A stretch of 64,000 nucleotides of DNA, taken from positions 5,890,001 through 5,954,000 of the forward strand of contig NZ_CP015118.1 of the NCBI RefSeq assembly GCF_002116905.1, read 5' to 3'. This DNA is from Piscinibacter gummiphilus (GTDB lineage Bacteria > Pseudomonadota > Gammaproteobacteria > Burkholderiales > Burkholderiaceae_C). The notes beneath the pieces were generated by a model. It had not been told where the DNA came from and searched no databases. It was given only the letters and a program-made list of their open reading frames with translations. Shown here piece by piece: positions 37,201 to 45,429 of the stretch (position 1 is the first letter of the stretch; each line of letters begins with the position of its first letter). Both the position numbers and the translations under genes were made by a program.

Positions 37201-37805
37201 CCGCGTACCAGGACACCGCCTGGGCCGCGCGCTACACCGCGCTCGTGGCGCGGGTGCGCGCCGCCGAGTCGGCCGTGGGTGGCACGATGCTCACCGAAGC
37301 CGTCGCGCGCTACTTCTTCAAGCTGATGGCGTACAAGGACGAGTACGAGGTGGCCCGGCTGCACACGGACCCGGCCTTCGTGGCCTCGATCCGCGACCGC
37401 TTCGAGGGCGACTACACGCTGAAGCACCACCTCGCGCCGCCGCTCGGCTCACGCCGCAACGCACGCGGCGAAGGGGTCAAGCGCGCGTTCGGGCCGTGGG
37501 TGCGGGGTGCGTTCCACGTGCTCGCGCGGCTGAAGGGCCTGCGCGGCACGCCGTTCGACGTGTTCGGCTACACCGCCGAACGCCGCGAGGAGCGGTGGCT
37601 GATCGACGACTACGAGGCCCGCATCGACGCGCTGCTGCCGAAGCTGCGGGGCGACAACGTGGCCCTCGCCGCCCGCATCGCCCGCGTGCCCGAGGAGATC
37701 CGCGGGTACGGCCACGTGAAGGCCCGGCACCTCGAAACGGCCCGCGCACACGAGGCAGCGCTGGTCGCCGAGTGGGAGGCGGCCGTCAGAACTGCAGGAA
37801 GCTGA
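34245..37805 (+). CDS. Indolepyruvate ferredoxin oxidoreductase, fused alpha-beta type
   Basis: A 1186-residue cytoplasmic enzyme that oxidatively decarboxylates arylpyruvates (from Trp, Phe, Tyr) to aryl-acyl-CoA with thiamine diphosphate and iron-sulfur clusters. Order: pyrimidine-binding domain (GFISGYRGSPLGTYDQAL), TPP domain (GGEGVTWVGQAPF, GDGTYFHSGLLA), a cysteine-rich region (CEGCGDCSEKSHC and CNKDYRCLDGFCPSF, about residues 665-710), and the gamma-type domain (GIGGTGVITIGQLLGMAAH, QDAAGLAQKGG). Aerobic proteobacteria commonly carry this single-chain form. ATG 34245 follows AGGAG by 7 bases. The 3' end overlaps the convergent phospholipase gene by 20 bp. Confidence 0.94.
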   Translation: MNAPLPDAVRRALEQVTLDDKYRLAEGRAFMSGVQALVRLPMLQRTRDAMQGLNTAGFISGYRGSPLGTYDQALWQAREHLNAHQVVFQPGVNEELGATAVWGTQQLDLYPASRRFDGVFGLWYGKGPGVDRCSDVFKHANMAGTAKHGGVVAVAGDDHIAKSSTAAHQSDHIFKACGLPVFFPSSVQEILDLGLHAFALSRFSGVWAGMKTIQEIVESSTTVDVTPDRVRIVLPEDFEMPPGGLHIRWPDPPLEQEARLMNHKWYAALAYIRANRLNHSTVSTANDRLGLIASGKAWNDTRQALHDLGLSDDDCRRLGIRLHKVGVVWPLEATITRDFATGLQEILVVEEKRQVIEYQVKEELYNWRPDVRPNVLGKFDESDGDRTGGEWSQPNPSGNWLLRAQADLTPALIARAIAKRVRKLGADSDTLARIDARVALIDAKERSLQALNLGTGSERTPFYCSGCPHNTSTVVPEGSRALAGIGCHYMVLWMDRQTTTFTQMGGEGVTWVGQAPFTTDRHVFANLGDGTYFHSGLLAIRQSIAAKVNITYKILFNDAVAMTGGQPVDGTLRVPEMTRELDAEGARRIVVVTDDPAKYEAVRNRLAPGVTVYPREELDAVQVQLREVEGCTVLIYDQTCATEKRRRRKRGSMPEPERHVVINELVCEGCGDCSEKSHCLSVEPVETEFGRKRRINQNTCNKDYRCLDGFCPSFVTVEGGRPKGVKAVTRPDPFALPPVPDPEVPSAPTAWGIVVAGIGGTGVITIGQLLGMAAHLEGKGVVTQDAAGLAQKGGSTWSHIQIADAPEAIHTTKVGTAEADLVIACDPIVAADRQTLATMRQGRTRVALNTHGTPTAAFVHNPDWQFPSARCEAAIGDAVGADHVGAFDAERAAVQLLGDSIYTNPLMLGFAWQRGWVPLSLESLMRAFELNGVKPAQNQAAFAWGRRLAHEPAAVAALMAPATQPIHVIRRTGLDDMVAQREAFLTAYQDTAWAARYTALVARVRAAESAVGGTMLTEAVARYFFKLMAYKDEYEVARLHTDPAFVASIRDRFEGDYTLKHHLAPPLGSRRNARGEGVKRAFGPWVRGAFHVLARLKGLRGTPFDVFGYTAERREERWLIDDYEARIDALLPKLRGDNVALAARIARVPEEIRGYGHVKARHLETARAHEAALVAEWEAAVRTAGS

Positions 37806-38883
37806 CGCCGGCGCCGAAGCTCGTCTGCCGGAAGTTGTAGTCGGTGAGCGTTTCGCCGTAGCCGGTGAAGCCCTGGACGAACCAGCGCAGGCCGTTGGGC
37901 TGGTCGCGGAAGACCGGGTACGTCCAATCGAACTGCAGCGACCCGCGGTGCGTCGTGTTGAACGACGAACGCCACAGCAGCGACGTGGTGTGTGCGCCTC
38001 CGCTCCACAACAGGTTCACCTCGCCCCGGCCGCGGTAGTGCAGCAGGTCGGGGTTGTTGTCGGAGGTCTCGTCCTCCTCGAGCCGGTGGTTGTACTTGAG
38101 CGTGAGACCCCAGTTGCCGCGTTCGAGCCCGGTGCCCACGTAGACGCGGTTCCAGCTGCGCGACAGCGGGTCGGACTGGCCGTTGGACTGGTGCGCGAGC
38201 CCGAACTGCAGGTAGCGCCACTGCACGTCGCCCGGCAGGGGACGCAGCTGCTTCGGCACCGGCACGATGTAGATGGCCTCGGGCTCGTAGTCGGTGTTGC
38301 GGAAGGGCTTGGAGTCGACGCCGTTCCAGATCTGCCACATGGCCTGCTGCGTGAACGCGAGCCACAGGTCGGCGTCGTCGATCAGCAGGTCCTGGGCGAC
38401 CTTCGTGCGCAGCGAGAGCTGGAACTTCGCCTCGATGCGGCGGTAGTCGGGCAGGGACACGACGGCCTGCGTGGGCGAGTTCGGGCCGCGGTTGATGCTG
38501 CTCGTGTAGTGCACGGGCAGCACGTAGTTCGCGCGGTAGCCGGTGAAGTTGAAGGTGCCCCGCTTGTCCTCCGGGTCGAGCTCCCAGTACTTCGACAGGA
38601 AACTCGCCGACCCGGACGACGGCTGGACCGCGGCGGTGGCCGGCGCGGCGGGCTCGTCCTTCGGCGCCAGCAACGAGGTGGACGGCTTAGGCTCGCCGGC
38701 CGGGGCCAGCGGCACCGGCGCCGATGGCGCACGGCCGGCGAGCTTGTCGTAGCAGGCCAGCCGGTCGGCCGCGGGACCGATGGCGGCGCAGGATTCGAGG
38801 GTGGGCTCCTGGGCCCATGCGGCGCTGCTCAGCGCGGCCAGGGCGAGGAGTGGGGTCAGGCGGTGGGCTGCGGCAACGGGCAT
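37786..38883 (-). CDS. pldA: Outer membrane phospholipase A
   Basis: A 365-residue outer-membrane enzyme with a signal peptide (LLALAALSSAAWA) and an N-terminal linker of about 90 residues rich in Ala/Pro that starts with a small Cys-containing segment (ESCAAIG...RLACYDKL). The 12-strand barrel holds the catalytic His231 and Ser233 (LAHQSNGQS) and SRSWNRVY with the catalytic Asn, as in E. coli PldA. It hydrolyses phospholipids in the outer leaflet and is calcium-activated on dimerisation. The C-terminus ends in Phe (SFLQF), the usual outer-membrane signal. Confidence 0.93.
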   Translation of the reverse strand: MPVAAAHRLTPLLALAALSSAAWAQEPTLESCAAIGPAADRLACYDKLAGRAPSAPVPLAPAGEPKPSTSLLAPKDEPAAPATAAVQPSSGSASFLSKYWELDPEDKRGTFNFTGYRANYVLPVHYTSSINRGPNSPTQAVVSLPDYRRIEAKFQLSLRTKVAQDLLIDDADLWLAFTQQAMWQIWNGVDSKPFRNTDYEPEAIYIVPVPKQLRPLPGDVQWRYLQFGLAHQSNGQSDPLSRSWNRVYVGTGLERGNWGLTLKYNHRLEEDETSDNNPDLLHYRGRGEVNLLWSGGAHTTSLLWRSSFNTTHRGSLQFDWTYPVFRDQPNGLRWFVQGFTGYGETLTDYNFRQTSFGAGVSFLQF

Positions 38884-38901
38884 GGGCGCGGGTCGGGTGG
38901 C

Positions 38902-38933
38902 GGTGTCGCGATGGTAGGACGTCTCGCGACACC
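38902..38933. terminator. Hairpin between the PEP-CTERM and pldA genes
   Basis: GGTGTCGCGA (38902-38911) pairs with TCGCGACACC (38924-38933) around a 12-nt loop in the 66-bp gap between two minus-strand genes. No T-run follows, so it may be a terminator or an mRNA-stability stem. Confidence 0.4.
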
Positions 38934-38949
38934 CGCCTCCCGGCGGGGC

Positions 38950-39525
38950 TCAGGCCGACGTGCGCGATTTGCGGCGGGCGGCGACGCCCACCCCGACCAG
39001 GCCGATGGCCATCAGCGCCAGCGCCGCCGGTTCGGGCACCGGGGCGGCGATGTTGCCGAAGCTGATCTGGCCGGAGTAGCTGGCCGGCACGGCCCCGCCG
39101 AAACCGCTGGTGCCGATCAGGCCGGTCACGTACAGGCCGTACTCGCCGGCGCCGAGCACCGTGGGCGCATAGGTGGCGGTGCGCTCGAACGTGAAGTTGC
39201 TGTTGTCCGTGGGCACGGTAGAACCAACCGCAACTTGTACAAACGACGGGTCGCTCGAGTACAGCGTGGACCCGAGGTTGGCCGAGCCGGTGAGGTTGCG
39301 GCCGAAGATGTTGCTGACGAAACCGGAGAAGTCGAACGATGCGCCTTCGGCCACCGTGAAGGTGTAGATGTCGTTGATCCAGCCCTCGGCCAGGCCGTTG
39401 TTTCCCAGGGTGAAGGTCTGTGCGGCGGACACCAGGCCGAGGTTGAACGTTTCGGCCCGGGCGGGGGCGGCGGCGGCCAGTGCGATGGCCGTGGCGGCGG
39501 CGAGACGGGTCGGCGTGAACTTCAT
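38950..39525 (-). CDS. PEP-CTERM sorting-domain protein
   Basis: A 191-residue secreted protein: signal peptide (AAATAIALAAAAPARA), a beta-rich middle with FTLGNNGLAEGWINDIYTFTV and FDFSGFVSNIFG (an FxDxF-type pattern), and a C-terminal PEP-CTERM tail VPEPAALALMAIGLVGVGVAARRKSR. Such tails are recognised by exosortase in bacteria that make exopolysaccharide or surface material. No exosortase is in the window. ATG 39525 follows AGGAG; an upstream in-frame ATG at 39561 lacks a signal start. Confidence 0.88.
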   Translation of the reverse strand: MKFTPTRLAAATAIALAAAAPARAETFNLGLVSAAQTFTLGNNGLAEGWINDIYTFTVAEGASFDFSGFVSNIFGRNLTGSANLGSTLYSSDPSFVQVAVGSTVPTDNSNFTFERTATYAPTVLGAGEYGLYVTGLIGTSGFGGAVPASYSGQISFGNIAAPVPEPAALALMAIGLVGVGVAARRKSRTSA

Positions 39526-39611
39526 GGGGACTGCTCCTGGAACGGTGATGGCCCGCGACAACGCAAGTCGCGGACCACCCCGCCGCCGCCAGGGTCACCC
39601 CCTCGCGGCGG

Positions 39612-40823
39612 TCACTTCCAGAGCGGGCACTTGGACTCGGCCTTCGTGGTGTACGCGTCGTCGCCCTTGATCGTCTCGACGATGCGGTAGTAGTCCCACG
39701 GCGCCTTCGATTCCTCGGGCTTCTTCACCTGCATCAGGAACATGTCGTGGACCATGCGCCCGTCGGCCCGCACGTACCCGTTCTTCGCGAACATGTCGTT
39801 GATCTTCGTGCTCTTGAAGTGGGCCATGATGCGGTCGCCATCGTCGGTGCCCGTCGCCTTGACCGCGTTGAGATACTGCGCCGTGGCCGAGTAGTCGCCG
39901 GCCTGGACCATCGAGGGCATCTTCTTCATGACCCCGAAGTAGCGGCGCGCCCACGTGCGGGCCTCCGGGCTCTGGTCCCAGTACCAGCCGTCGGTGAGGT
40001 ACAGGCCCTGGGTGGCCTTGAGGCCCAGCGCGTGCACGTCGGTGATGAACAGCAGCAGCCCGGCGAGCTTCATCGACTTCGTGATGCCGAACTCGTTCGC
40101 CGCCTTGATGGCGTTGACGGTGTCGCCGCCCGCGTTCGCGAGGCCGAGGATCTGCGCCTTGGAACCCTGCGCCTGCAGCAGGAACGACGAGAAGTCGCTG
40201 GCCGACAGCGGATGGCGCACGGCGCCCAGCACCTTGCCGCCGGCGGCCGTGACGACCGCCGTGGTGTCGTTCTGCAGCGAGGTGCCGAAGGCGTAGTCCG
40301 CCGTCAGGAAGTACCAGGTCTTGCCACCCGACTTCACCACCGCGTTGCCGGTGCCCTTGGCGAGCGCGACCGTGTCGTAGGCGTAGTGGATGATGTACGG
40401 CGAACACTGCTCGTTCGTGAGCGCGGCCGAGGCAGCACCCAGCGAGATGAACGGCTTCTTCTTCTCGGTGGCCACCTTGGCCATCGCGAGGTTGGTGCCG
40501 GAGTTGGCGCCGCCCAGCAGCATGTCCAGCCCCTGGGTGTCGAACCACTCGCGCGCCTTGGCGGCGGCGATGTCGGGCTTGTTCTGGTGGTCGGCCACGA
40601 CGAACTCGACCGTCTTGCCGTTGACCTTGCCCCCGGCGTCCGCGATGGCCATCTTGACCGCCTCGACCCCGCCCGCGCCGTCGAGGTCGGCATACAGGCC
40701 CGACATGTCGGTGATCAGGCCGATGCGGATCACGTCGCCGGAAATCTGGGCCCGGGCTGTTCCGGCAGACAGAAACAGGGCGGATGCGGCGACGAGGGTG
40801 GTGGCGGTCAGCTTGGGGTTCAT
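39612..40823 (-). CDS. Orphan ABC-type substrate-binding protein (branched-chain amino-acid type)
   Basis: A 403-residue periplasmic type I binding protein with signal peptide (TTLVAASALFLSAGTARA). Typical segments are IRIGLITDMSGLYADLDGAGGVEAVKMAI, VVADHQNKPDIAAAKAREWFD and HALGLKATQGLYLTDGWYWD, as in proteins annotated for uptake of aromatic acids, amino acids or short amides. No permease or ATPase gene is adjacent, so it must use a transporter encoded elsewhere. The start is set by the signal peptide; GGAGCG lies upstream. Confidence 0.85.
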   Translation of the reverse strand: MNPKLTATTLVAASALFLSAGTARAQISGDVIRIGLITDMSGLYADLDGAGGVEAVKMAIADAGGKVNGKTVEFVVADHQNKPDIAAAKAREWFDTQGLDMLLGGANSGTNLAMAKVATEKKKPFISLGAASAALTNEQCSPYIIHYAYDTVALAKGTGNAVVKSGGKTWYFLTADYAFGTSLQNDTTAVVTAAGGKVLGAVRHPLSASDFSSFLLQAQGSKAQILGLANAGGDTVNAIKAANEFGITKSMKLAGLLLFITDVHALGLKATQGLYLTDGWYWDQSPEARTWARRYFGVMKKMPSMVQAGDYSATAQYLNAVKATGTDDGDRIMAHFKSTKINDMFAKNGYVRADGRMVHDMFLMQVKKPEESKAPWDYYRIVETIKGDDAYTTKAESKCPLWK

Positions 40824-41101
40824 GGAATCGCTCCGTGAAAGTCGACAGTCGGAGCAGTGAGCGTACGGGGGCGAAAACGCCACCGGTGTGGCCGTCTCGC
40901 CACGAACGGGTATCTCCGGAGAGGGTTTCCACGCGCCTCGGGCGCTGGCACGATGCATTTTTTCTGAACGGTCACAACAAGGCCGGTGAAAGCGGGCGCC
41001 GCCGGATCCCTCTACATTCCATTCCTGTGCCTTTTGGCACATCCAGGGCCTGCCTTCCGGCACATCCTTGTGACCCTTTCCTTCCACGAGAACGCTCGCG
41101 C

Positions 41102-41644
41102 ATGAAACCCACTGCTGGTCGCTACACCTCGATCGCCATCGCGCTGCACTGGCTGCTGGCGCTCGGCATCCTCACGGCCTTCTGCGTGGGGGTCTACATG
41201 AGCGACCTGCCGTTCTCGCCACAGCGCCTGAAGCTCTACAACTGGCACAAGTGGGCCGGCGTGACGATCCTCGCGCTGTCGGCGCTGCGCCTGCTGTGGC
41301 GCCTGACGCACCGCCCGCCGGCCGACGTGCCGATGCCGGCGTGGCAGCGCCTCGCGGCGCACGGCACGCACCACCTGCTGTACCTGCTGTTCTTCGCGGT
41401 GCCGCTGGTGGGCTGGGCCTACAGCTCGGCGGCCGGCTTCCCCATCGTGCTGTTCGGCGTGCTGCCGCTGCCCGACTTCGTCTCGCCCGACAAGGCGCTG
41501 TCCGAGGCCATCAAGCCGTGGCACGGGTACCTGGCCTATGCGATGGCGGTGCTGGTGGTGCTGCACGTGGCCGGCGCGTTGAAACACCACTTCGTCGACC
41601 GCGACGGCCTGCTCGCCCGCATGCTGCCGTCGTCGGGCCGCTGA
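41102..41644 (+). CDS. Cytochrome b561
   Basis: A 180-residue inner-membrane di-haem cytochrome of the YceJ/CybB family with four transmembrane helices. The haem-ligand His residues appear in ALHWLLALGI, NWHKWAGV, HGTHHLLYLLFF and VLHVAGALKHHF. It probably carries electrons from quinol or supports a periplasmic redox step. It is followed by a YceI gene 32 bp on, the same pairing as yceJ-yceI in E. coli. Confidence 0.92.
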   Translation: MKPTAGRYTSIAIALHWLLALGILTAFCVGVYMSDLPFSPQRLKLYNWHKWAGVTILALSALRLLWRLTHRPPADVPMPAWQRLAAHGTHHLLYLLFFAVPLVGWAYSSAAGFPIVLFGVLPLPDFVSPDKALSEAIKPWHGYLAYAMAVLVVLHVAGALKHHFVDRDGLLARMLPSSGR

Positions 41645-41676
41645 ACTTATCCCCGCCTTTCCGCACTGAGGACACC

Positions 41677-42240
41677 ATGACCGTTTCGAAACTCATCGCC
41701 GCCGCCGCCCTCGTGGCCGCCATCCTGCCCGCCGCCGCCCAGCAGAAGCTCGTGCCGGCCCAGAGCGAGATCGCCTTCACCAGCAAGCAGATGGGCGTGC
41801 CCGTCGATGGCAAGTTCAAGAAGTTCGACGCCCAGGTGGCGTTCGACCCGAAGAAGCCCGAGGCCGCGAAGATCGGCTTCACGATCGACCTGGCCAGCGT
41901 GTCGCTCGGCGCCGCCGAGACCGAGGCCGAGGTGGTCAAGCCCGACTGGTTCAACACCAAGGCTTTCCCTCAGGCCACCTTCCAGTCCGGCGCCGTGAAG
42001 GGCCTGGGCGGCGGCAAGTTCGAGGTGGCCGGCAAGCTGGCCATCAAGGGCGCCACGAAGGACGTGGTCGTGCCCGTGCAGGTCACGCAGGCCGGCCCGA
42101 ACACCACGGCCAACGGCTCGTTCACCATCAAGCGCCTCGACTTCCGAATCGGCGACGGCGACTGGAAGGACACCTCGATGGTGGCCAACGACGTCGCCGT
42201 GAAGTTCAAGCTCGTGCTCACCGGCGTCGCGCCGCTGTAA
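41677..42240 (+). CDS. YceI-family periplasmic protein (paralogue 1)
   Basis: A 187-residue lipocalin-like protein with signal peptide (LIAAAALVAAILPAAA). Mature features are SEIAFTSKQMGVPVDGKFKKFDAQVAFD, a WFNTKAFPQATFQS block and NDVAVKFKLVLTG at the end. YceI proteins bind polyisoprenoid chains such as ubiquinone. This copy is of the type paired with cytochrome b561, has no conserved Cys pair and differs clearly from the two other YceI genes nearby. Confidence 0.9.
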   Translation: MTVSKLIAAAALVAAILPAAAQQKLVPAQSEIAFTSKQMGVPVDGKFKKFDAQVAFDPKKPEAAKIGFTIDLASVSLGAAETEAEVVKPDWFNTKAFPQATFQSGAVKGLGGGKFEVAGKLAIKGATKDVVVPVQVTQAGPNTTANGSFTIKRLDFRIGDGDWKDTSMVANDVAVKFKLVLTGVAPL

Positions 42241-42289
42241 TCCCACCCCCTCCGTTTTCGCTCGTTCCCTTCCCAACCAAGGACAATCC

Positions 42290-42862
42290 ATGTTCAACAA
42301 GACCCTGTTCATCGCCGCCGCCGTTCTGGCCGCCACCGGCGCCGCCCATGCCGAGTCCGCCACGTACTCGATCGACCCGACGCACACCTTCGTGACGTTC
42401 GAGGCCCGCCACTTCGGCACCAGCACGAACCGCGGCCGCTTCGACAAGAAGGAAGGCACCGTGACGCTCGACAAGGCCGCCAAGACCGGCAAGGTCGACG
42501 TGACGATCGACACGTCGTCGATCAACACCGGTGTGGGCCCGTTCGACGGCCACCTGAAGAGCAAGGACTTCTTCAACGTCGCCGAACACCCGACGGCCAA
42601 GTTCACGGGCGACAAGCTCACCTTCGACGGCGACAAGGTCAAGTCCGTCGCCGGCACGCTGACCCTGGCGGGCGTGACCCAGCCGGTCACGCTGACCGCG
42701 TCGAACTTCAACTGCTACACGAACCCGATGCTCAAGCGCGAGGTGTGCGGTGGTGACTTCGAGACGACCATCAAGCGCAGCGAGTACGGCGTGAAGTACG
42801 GCCTGCCGGGCATTCCCGACGACGTCCGTCTGCTGATCCAGGTGGAAGCCGTGAAGCAGTAA
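42290..42862 (+). CDS. YceI-family periplasmic protein (paralogue 2)
   Basis: A 190-residue YceI protein with a signal peptide (FIAAAVLAATGAAHA). It has THTFVTFEARHFGTSTNRGRFD, the short-chain block DFFNVAEHPTAKFTGDK and a C-terminal Cys pair in NCYTNPMLKREVCGGDF. The Cys pair and the HFGTST block are shared with the third copy at 44784. It lies 49 bp after paralogue 1, probably in the same operon with cytochrome b561, and ends just before repeat copy 3. Confidence 0.92.
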   Translation: MFNKTLFIAAAVLAATGAAHAESATYSIDPTHTFVTFEARHFGTSTNRGRFDKKEGTVTLDKAAKTGKVDVTIDTSSINTGVGPFDGHLKSKDFFNVAEHPTAKFTGDKLTFDGDKVKSVAGTLTLAGVTQPVTLTASNFNCYTNPMLKREVCGGDFETTIKRSEYGVKYGLPGIPDDVRLLIQVEAVKQ

Positions 42863-42877
42863 GCTTCAAAACACACC

Positions 42878-42949
42878 GTCATCCCGGCGCAGGCCGGGAC
42901 CCCGTGCCTTCGATGGTGCGCCCAGGGTCCCGGCATGCGCCGGGATGAC
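42878..42949. repeat. Dispersed palindromic repeat, copy 3 (REP-like)
   Basis: The left arm starts GTCATCCCGGCGCAGGCC and GGGACC, and the right arm is its inverted copy ending GCCGGGATGAC. It matches copy 1 closely, including the centre CCAGGGTCCCGG. It lies between two convergent genes, where it may also end transcription from both sides. Confidence 0.85.
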
Positions 42950-42967
42950 TTGTTTTTGAAGTGCCCT

Positions 42968-44761
42968 TCAACGCTGGGGCAAGTACCTCGCCAGCACCCC
43001 GGCGAGGTCTTCGTCCTTGAAGGGCTTCGCGAGGTGGTCGTCCATGCCGGCGGCCAGGCTGTCGGCGCGGTCGCCCTCGAAGGCATTGGCGGTCAGCGCC
43101 ACCATCGGCGTGCGCGGCCAGCCCTGGGCCGCTTCCAGCGCGCGGATGCGCCGGGCGGCTTCCAGGCCGTCCATCACCGGCATCTGGCAGTCGAGCAGCA
43201 CGAGGTCGGGACGGCCGCTGCGGAACGCCTCGACGGCCTGGGCGCCGTCCTCCACCACGGTCACGTCGATCCCGAGCTTCTGCAGCAGCGCCTCGGCCAC
43301 GAGCGCGTTGACGGGGTTGTCCTCGGCCAGCAGGACGCGGCCGCCCAGGGCCTTGGGCGATGGCTGCGGCGGCGGCGCCGAAGGCGCCTCGCCGAGCGGC
43401 ACGTCCACCGGCGGGTGCGGCAGGTCGAGCTTCAACGTGAAGACCGAACCCTTGCCCACCTGGCTCGTCACCAGCAGGTCGCCGCCCATCGCCCGGGCGA
43501 GTTCGCGGGCGATGGTCAGGCCGAGGCCCGTGCCGGCGAAGCGCCGGGTGAAGGTGCCGTCGGCCTGGTGGAACGCGTCGAAGATCACCGACAGGTGCTC
43601 GGGCGCGATGCCCACCCCCGTGTCGTGCACCGCGATGCGCGCCCGGCCCGCCTCGGCGTTGTGCTTGGCCACCACGGTGATGCGGCCCGTCTCGGTGAAC
43701 TTGACGGCGTTGCCGACCAGGTTGTGCAGGATCTGGCGCAGCCGCGCCGGGTCGCCCACCACGAGGCACGGGCGCGGCAGGTGCAGGCGCGTCTCGAGCA
43801 GCAGGCCCGCCTCGCTGGCCGGCAGCATCGAAAGCGATACGACGTCGTCGACCAGTGCGGTGAGGTCGAAGGTCTGCGGTGCGAGCCGCACCTGGCCGGC
43901 CTCGAGCTTCGAGAAGTCGAGCGCGTCGTTGATGAGCCGCAGCAGGTGCTCGCCGGCCCGTTCGACGAGCGCGAGCTGCGGCGCGTCGGGCTGCTGCTCG
44001 CGCAGTGCGCGCGTGAGGCCGAGGATGCCGTGCAGCGGCGTGCGCATCTCGTGGCTCATGGTGGCGAGGAACTGGTCCTTGACGACCCCCTGGCGCTGCG
44101 CCAGCCGCAGGGCCTCGGCCCGCTCCTCGGCGATGCGGTCGGTCACGAAGCGCAGGCGCAGCAGTTCGTGGATGCGGCGCTCCGAGTACCGGGTCTCGAT
44201 CAGCAGCAACACGATGTAGACGGACAGGCCGGCGCCGACGAAACGGCCCGAGCGGTCGCCCATCCACAGCGCCAGCAGCACGAGCGGCAGCAGCATCGAG
44301 ACCACGAAGGTGGCCGACGCCCGGAAGCTCGACTGCAGCACGAAGATGCCGATGGACGCGACGCCGACGATGGAGGTCAGCATCAGAACCGAGACCGTGG
44401 GCAGGTCGAGCGGGATCACCCAGAGCCCGATGACCGCCCACGCGAAGCCGTCCACGCCCAGGCCCGCCACGAAGGCGTGGTCCCAGAACGGGCGGCCCTG
44501 GTCGTCCGAGGCGCGGTACCGCAGGTTGAGCACGAGCCGGACCGCCGACACGAGGAAGCGCAACGCCACCCAGGCCCAGACGCCCGCGGCGGACACGTAC
44601 GGCAGCAGGCCCATCGCCAGCAGCAGCGCGAACCCCGCGCCCGCCCAGTTCACCATCTGCGAACGGCGGTACAGCAGCTCGGTCTGCGCTTCGCGCACCC
44701 GACGATCCAGGTCACCGTCGCGGTCTCCCACCGACACCCCAGGTGACGTAAATTCGGTCAT
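42968..44761 (-). CDS. Membrane hybrid histidine kinase with C-terminal receiver
   Basis: A 597-residue sensor. Six or more hydrophobic segments (about residues 35-200) form a compact membrane domain without a large periplasmic part. Then come HisKA with His237 (TMSHEMRTPLHG), an ATPase domain (NLVGNAVKFTE, DTGVGI, GTGLGL) and a receiver with Asp524 (LVLLDCQMPVMDGL, Lys in LAKPFKDED). This RpfC-like layout lacks an Hpt domain, so a separate phosphotransfer partner would be needed. I start at ATG 44761 after GAAAGG; ATG 44785 would overlap the divergent YceI start. No cognate regulator is adjacent. Confidence 0.88.
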   Translation of the reverse strand: MTEFTSPGVSVGDRDGDLDRRVREAQTELLYRRSQMVNWAGAGFALLLAMGLLPYVSAAGVWAWVALRFLVSAVRLVLNLRYRASDDQGRPFWDHAFVAGLGVDGFAWAVIGLWVIPLDLPTVSVLMLTSIVGVASIGIFVLQSSFRASATFVVSMLLPLVLLALWMGDRSGRFVGAGLSVYIVLLLIETRYSERRIHELLRLRFVTDRIAEERAEALRLAQRQGVVKDQFLATMSHEMRTPLHGILGLTRALREQQPDAPQLALVERAGEHLLRLINDALDFSKLEAGQVRLAPQTFDLTALVDDVVSLSMLPASEAGLLLETRLHLPRPCLVVGDPARLRQILHNLVGNAVKFTETGRITVVAKHNAEAGRARIAVHDTGVGIAPEHLSVIFDAFHQADGTFTRRFAGTGLGLTIARELARAMGGDLLVTSQVGKGSVFTLKLDLPHPPVDVPLGEAPSAPPPQPSPKALGGRVLLAEDNPVNALVAEALLQKLGIDVTVVEDGAQAVEAFRSGRPDLVLLDCQMPVMDGLEAARRIRALEAAQGWPRTPMVALTANAFEGDRADSLAAGMDDHLAKPFKDEDLAGVLARYLPQR

Positions 44762-44783
44762 CGATGGCCTTTCGAGCCGCGTC

Positions 44784-45392
44784 ATGTCATTCGTTTCCCA
44801 TTATCTCGACCACCGCCGACGTGAAAAGGCTTTCTTCGTCGCCCTTTTGGTGGGGTTGGGCCCTGTCTGCGCCGCCCAAGCACAAAGCCTGCCCTGGCAG
44901 CTCGATCCGCAGCACACGCAGGTCTGGTGGGAGGTGAAACACTTCGGCACGTCCACCCACCGCGGACGCTTCGACGCCGTCGAGGGGCAACTGCGGTACG
45001 ACCGGGCGACGGGCGCCGGCGAACTGTCGGTCACGGTGAACACCGCCTCGGTCACGAGCGGGGTGGTGCCGCTCGACGGCATCCTGCGAGGTGAGTACTT
45101 CTTCGCGTCGAAGGACTACCCGAAGGCCTACTACGTGTCCCGGAAGTTCCGCACCGAGGGCGGCCGCCTCGTGGCCCTGGACGGCGAGCTGACGCTGCGC
45201 GACAAGTCGACGTCCTTCACCCTCCACGCCGTCCGCTTCGGCTGCTACACCCCGCCGGAGTCCACCCGCGAGGTGTGCGGGGGCGACTTCGAGGGGGAAC
45301 TGCGCCGCAGCGAATTCGGCATGACCTACGGCTGGCCCTTCGTGGAGGACCGGGTGAAGCTCGTCGTCCAAGTCGAGGCCGCAGCCCCCTGA
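44784..45392 (+). CDS. YceI-family periplasmic protein (paralogue 3)
   Basis: A 202-residue YceI protein with a signal segment (FFVALLVGLGPVCAAQA). It has QHTQVWWEVKHFGTSTHRGRFD, a DYPKAYYVSRKF block and GCYTPPESTREVCGGDF, the same Cys pair as paralogue 2, so those two are the closer relatives. The start lies only 22 bp from the divergent kinase start, leaving little room for separate promoters. Its ribosome site is weak. Confidence 0.88.
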   Translation: MSFVSHYLDHRRREKAFFVALLVGLGPVCAAQAQSLPWQLDPQHTQVWWEVKHFGTSTHRGRFDAVEGQLRYDRATGAGELSVTVNTASVTSGVVPLDGILRGEYFFASKDYPKAYYVSRKFRTEGGRLVALDGELTLRDKSTSFTLHAVRFGCYTPPESTREVCGGDFEGELRRSEFGMTYGWPFVEDRVKLVVQVEAAAP

Positions 45393-45429
45393 TTCCCCGT
45401 CGGCCCCTTGTTTTTGGGACAATGCGGGG

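Noticed and set aside
40946..40952. TGGCACG resembling the -24 part of a sigma54 promoter upstream of cytochrome b561
   Set aside because: The -12 GC is missing at the required spacing (ATTTTTT follows), so the pair does not form a sigma54 promoter.
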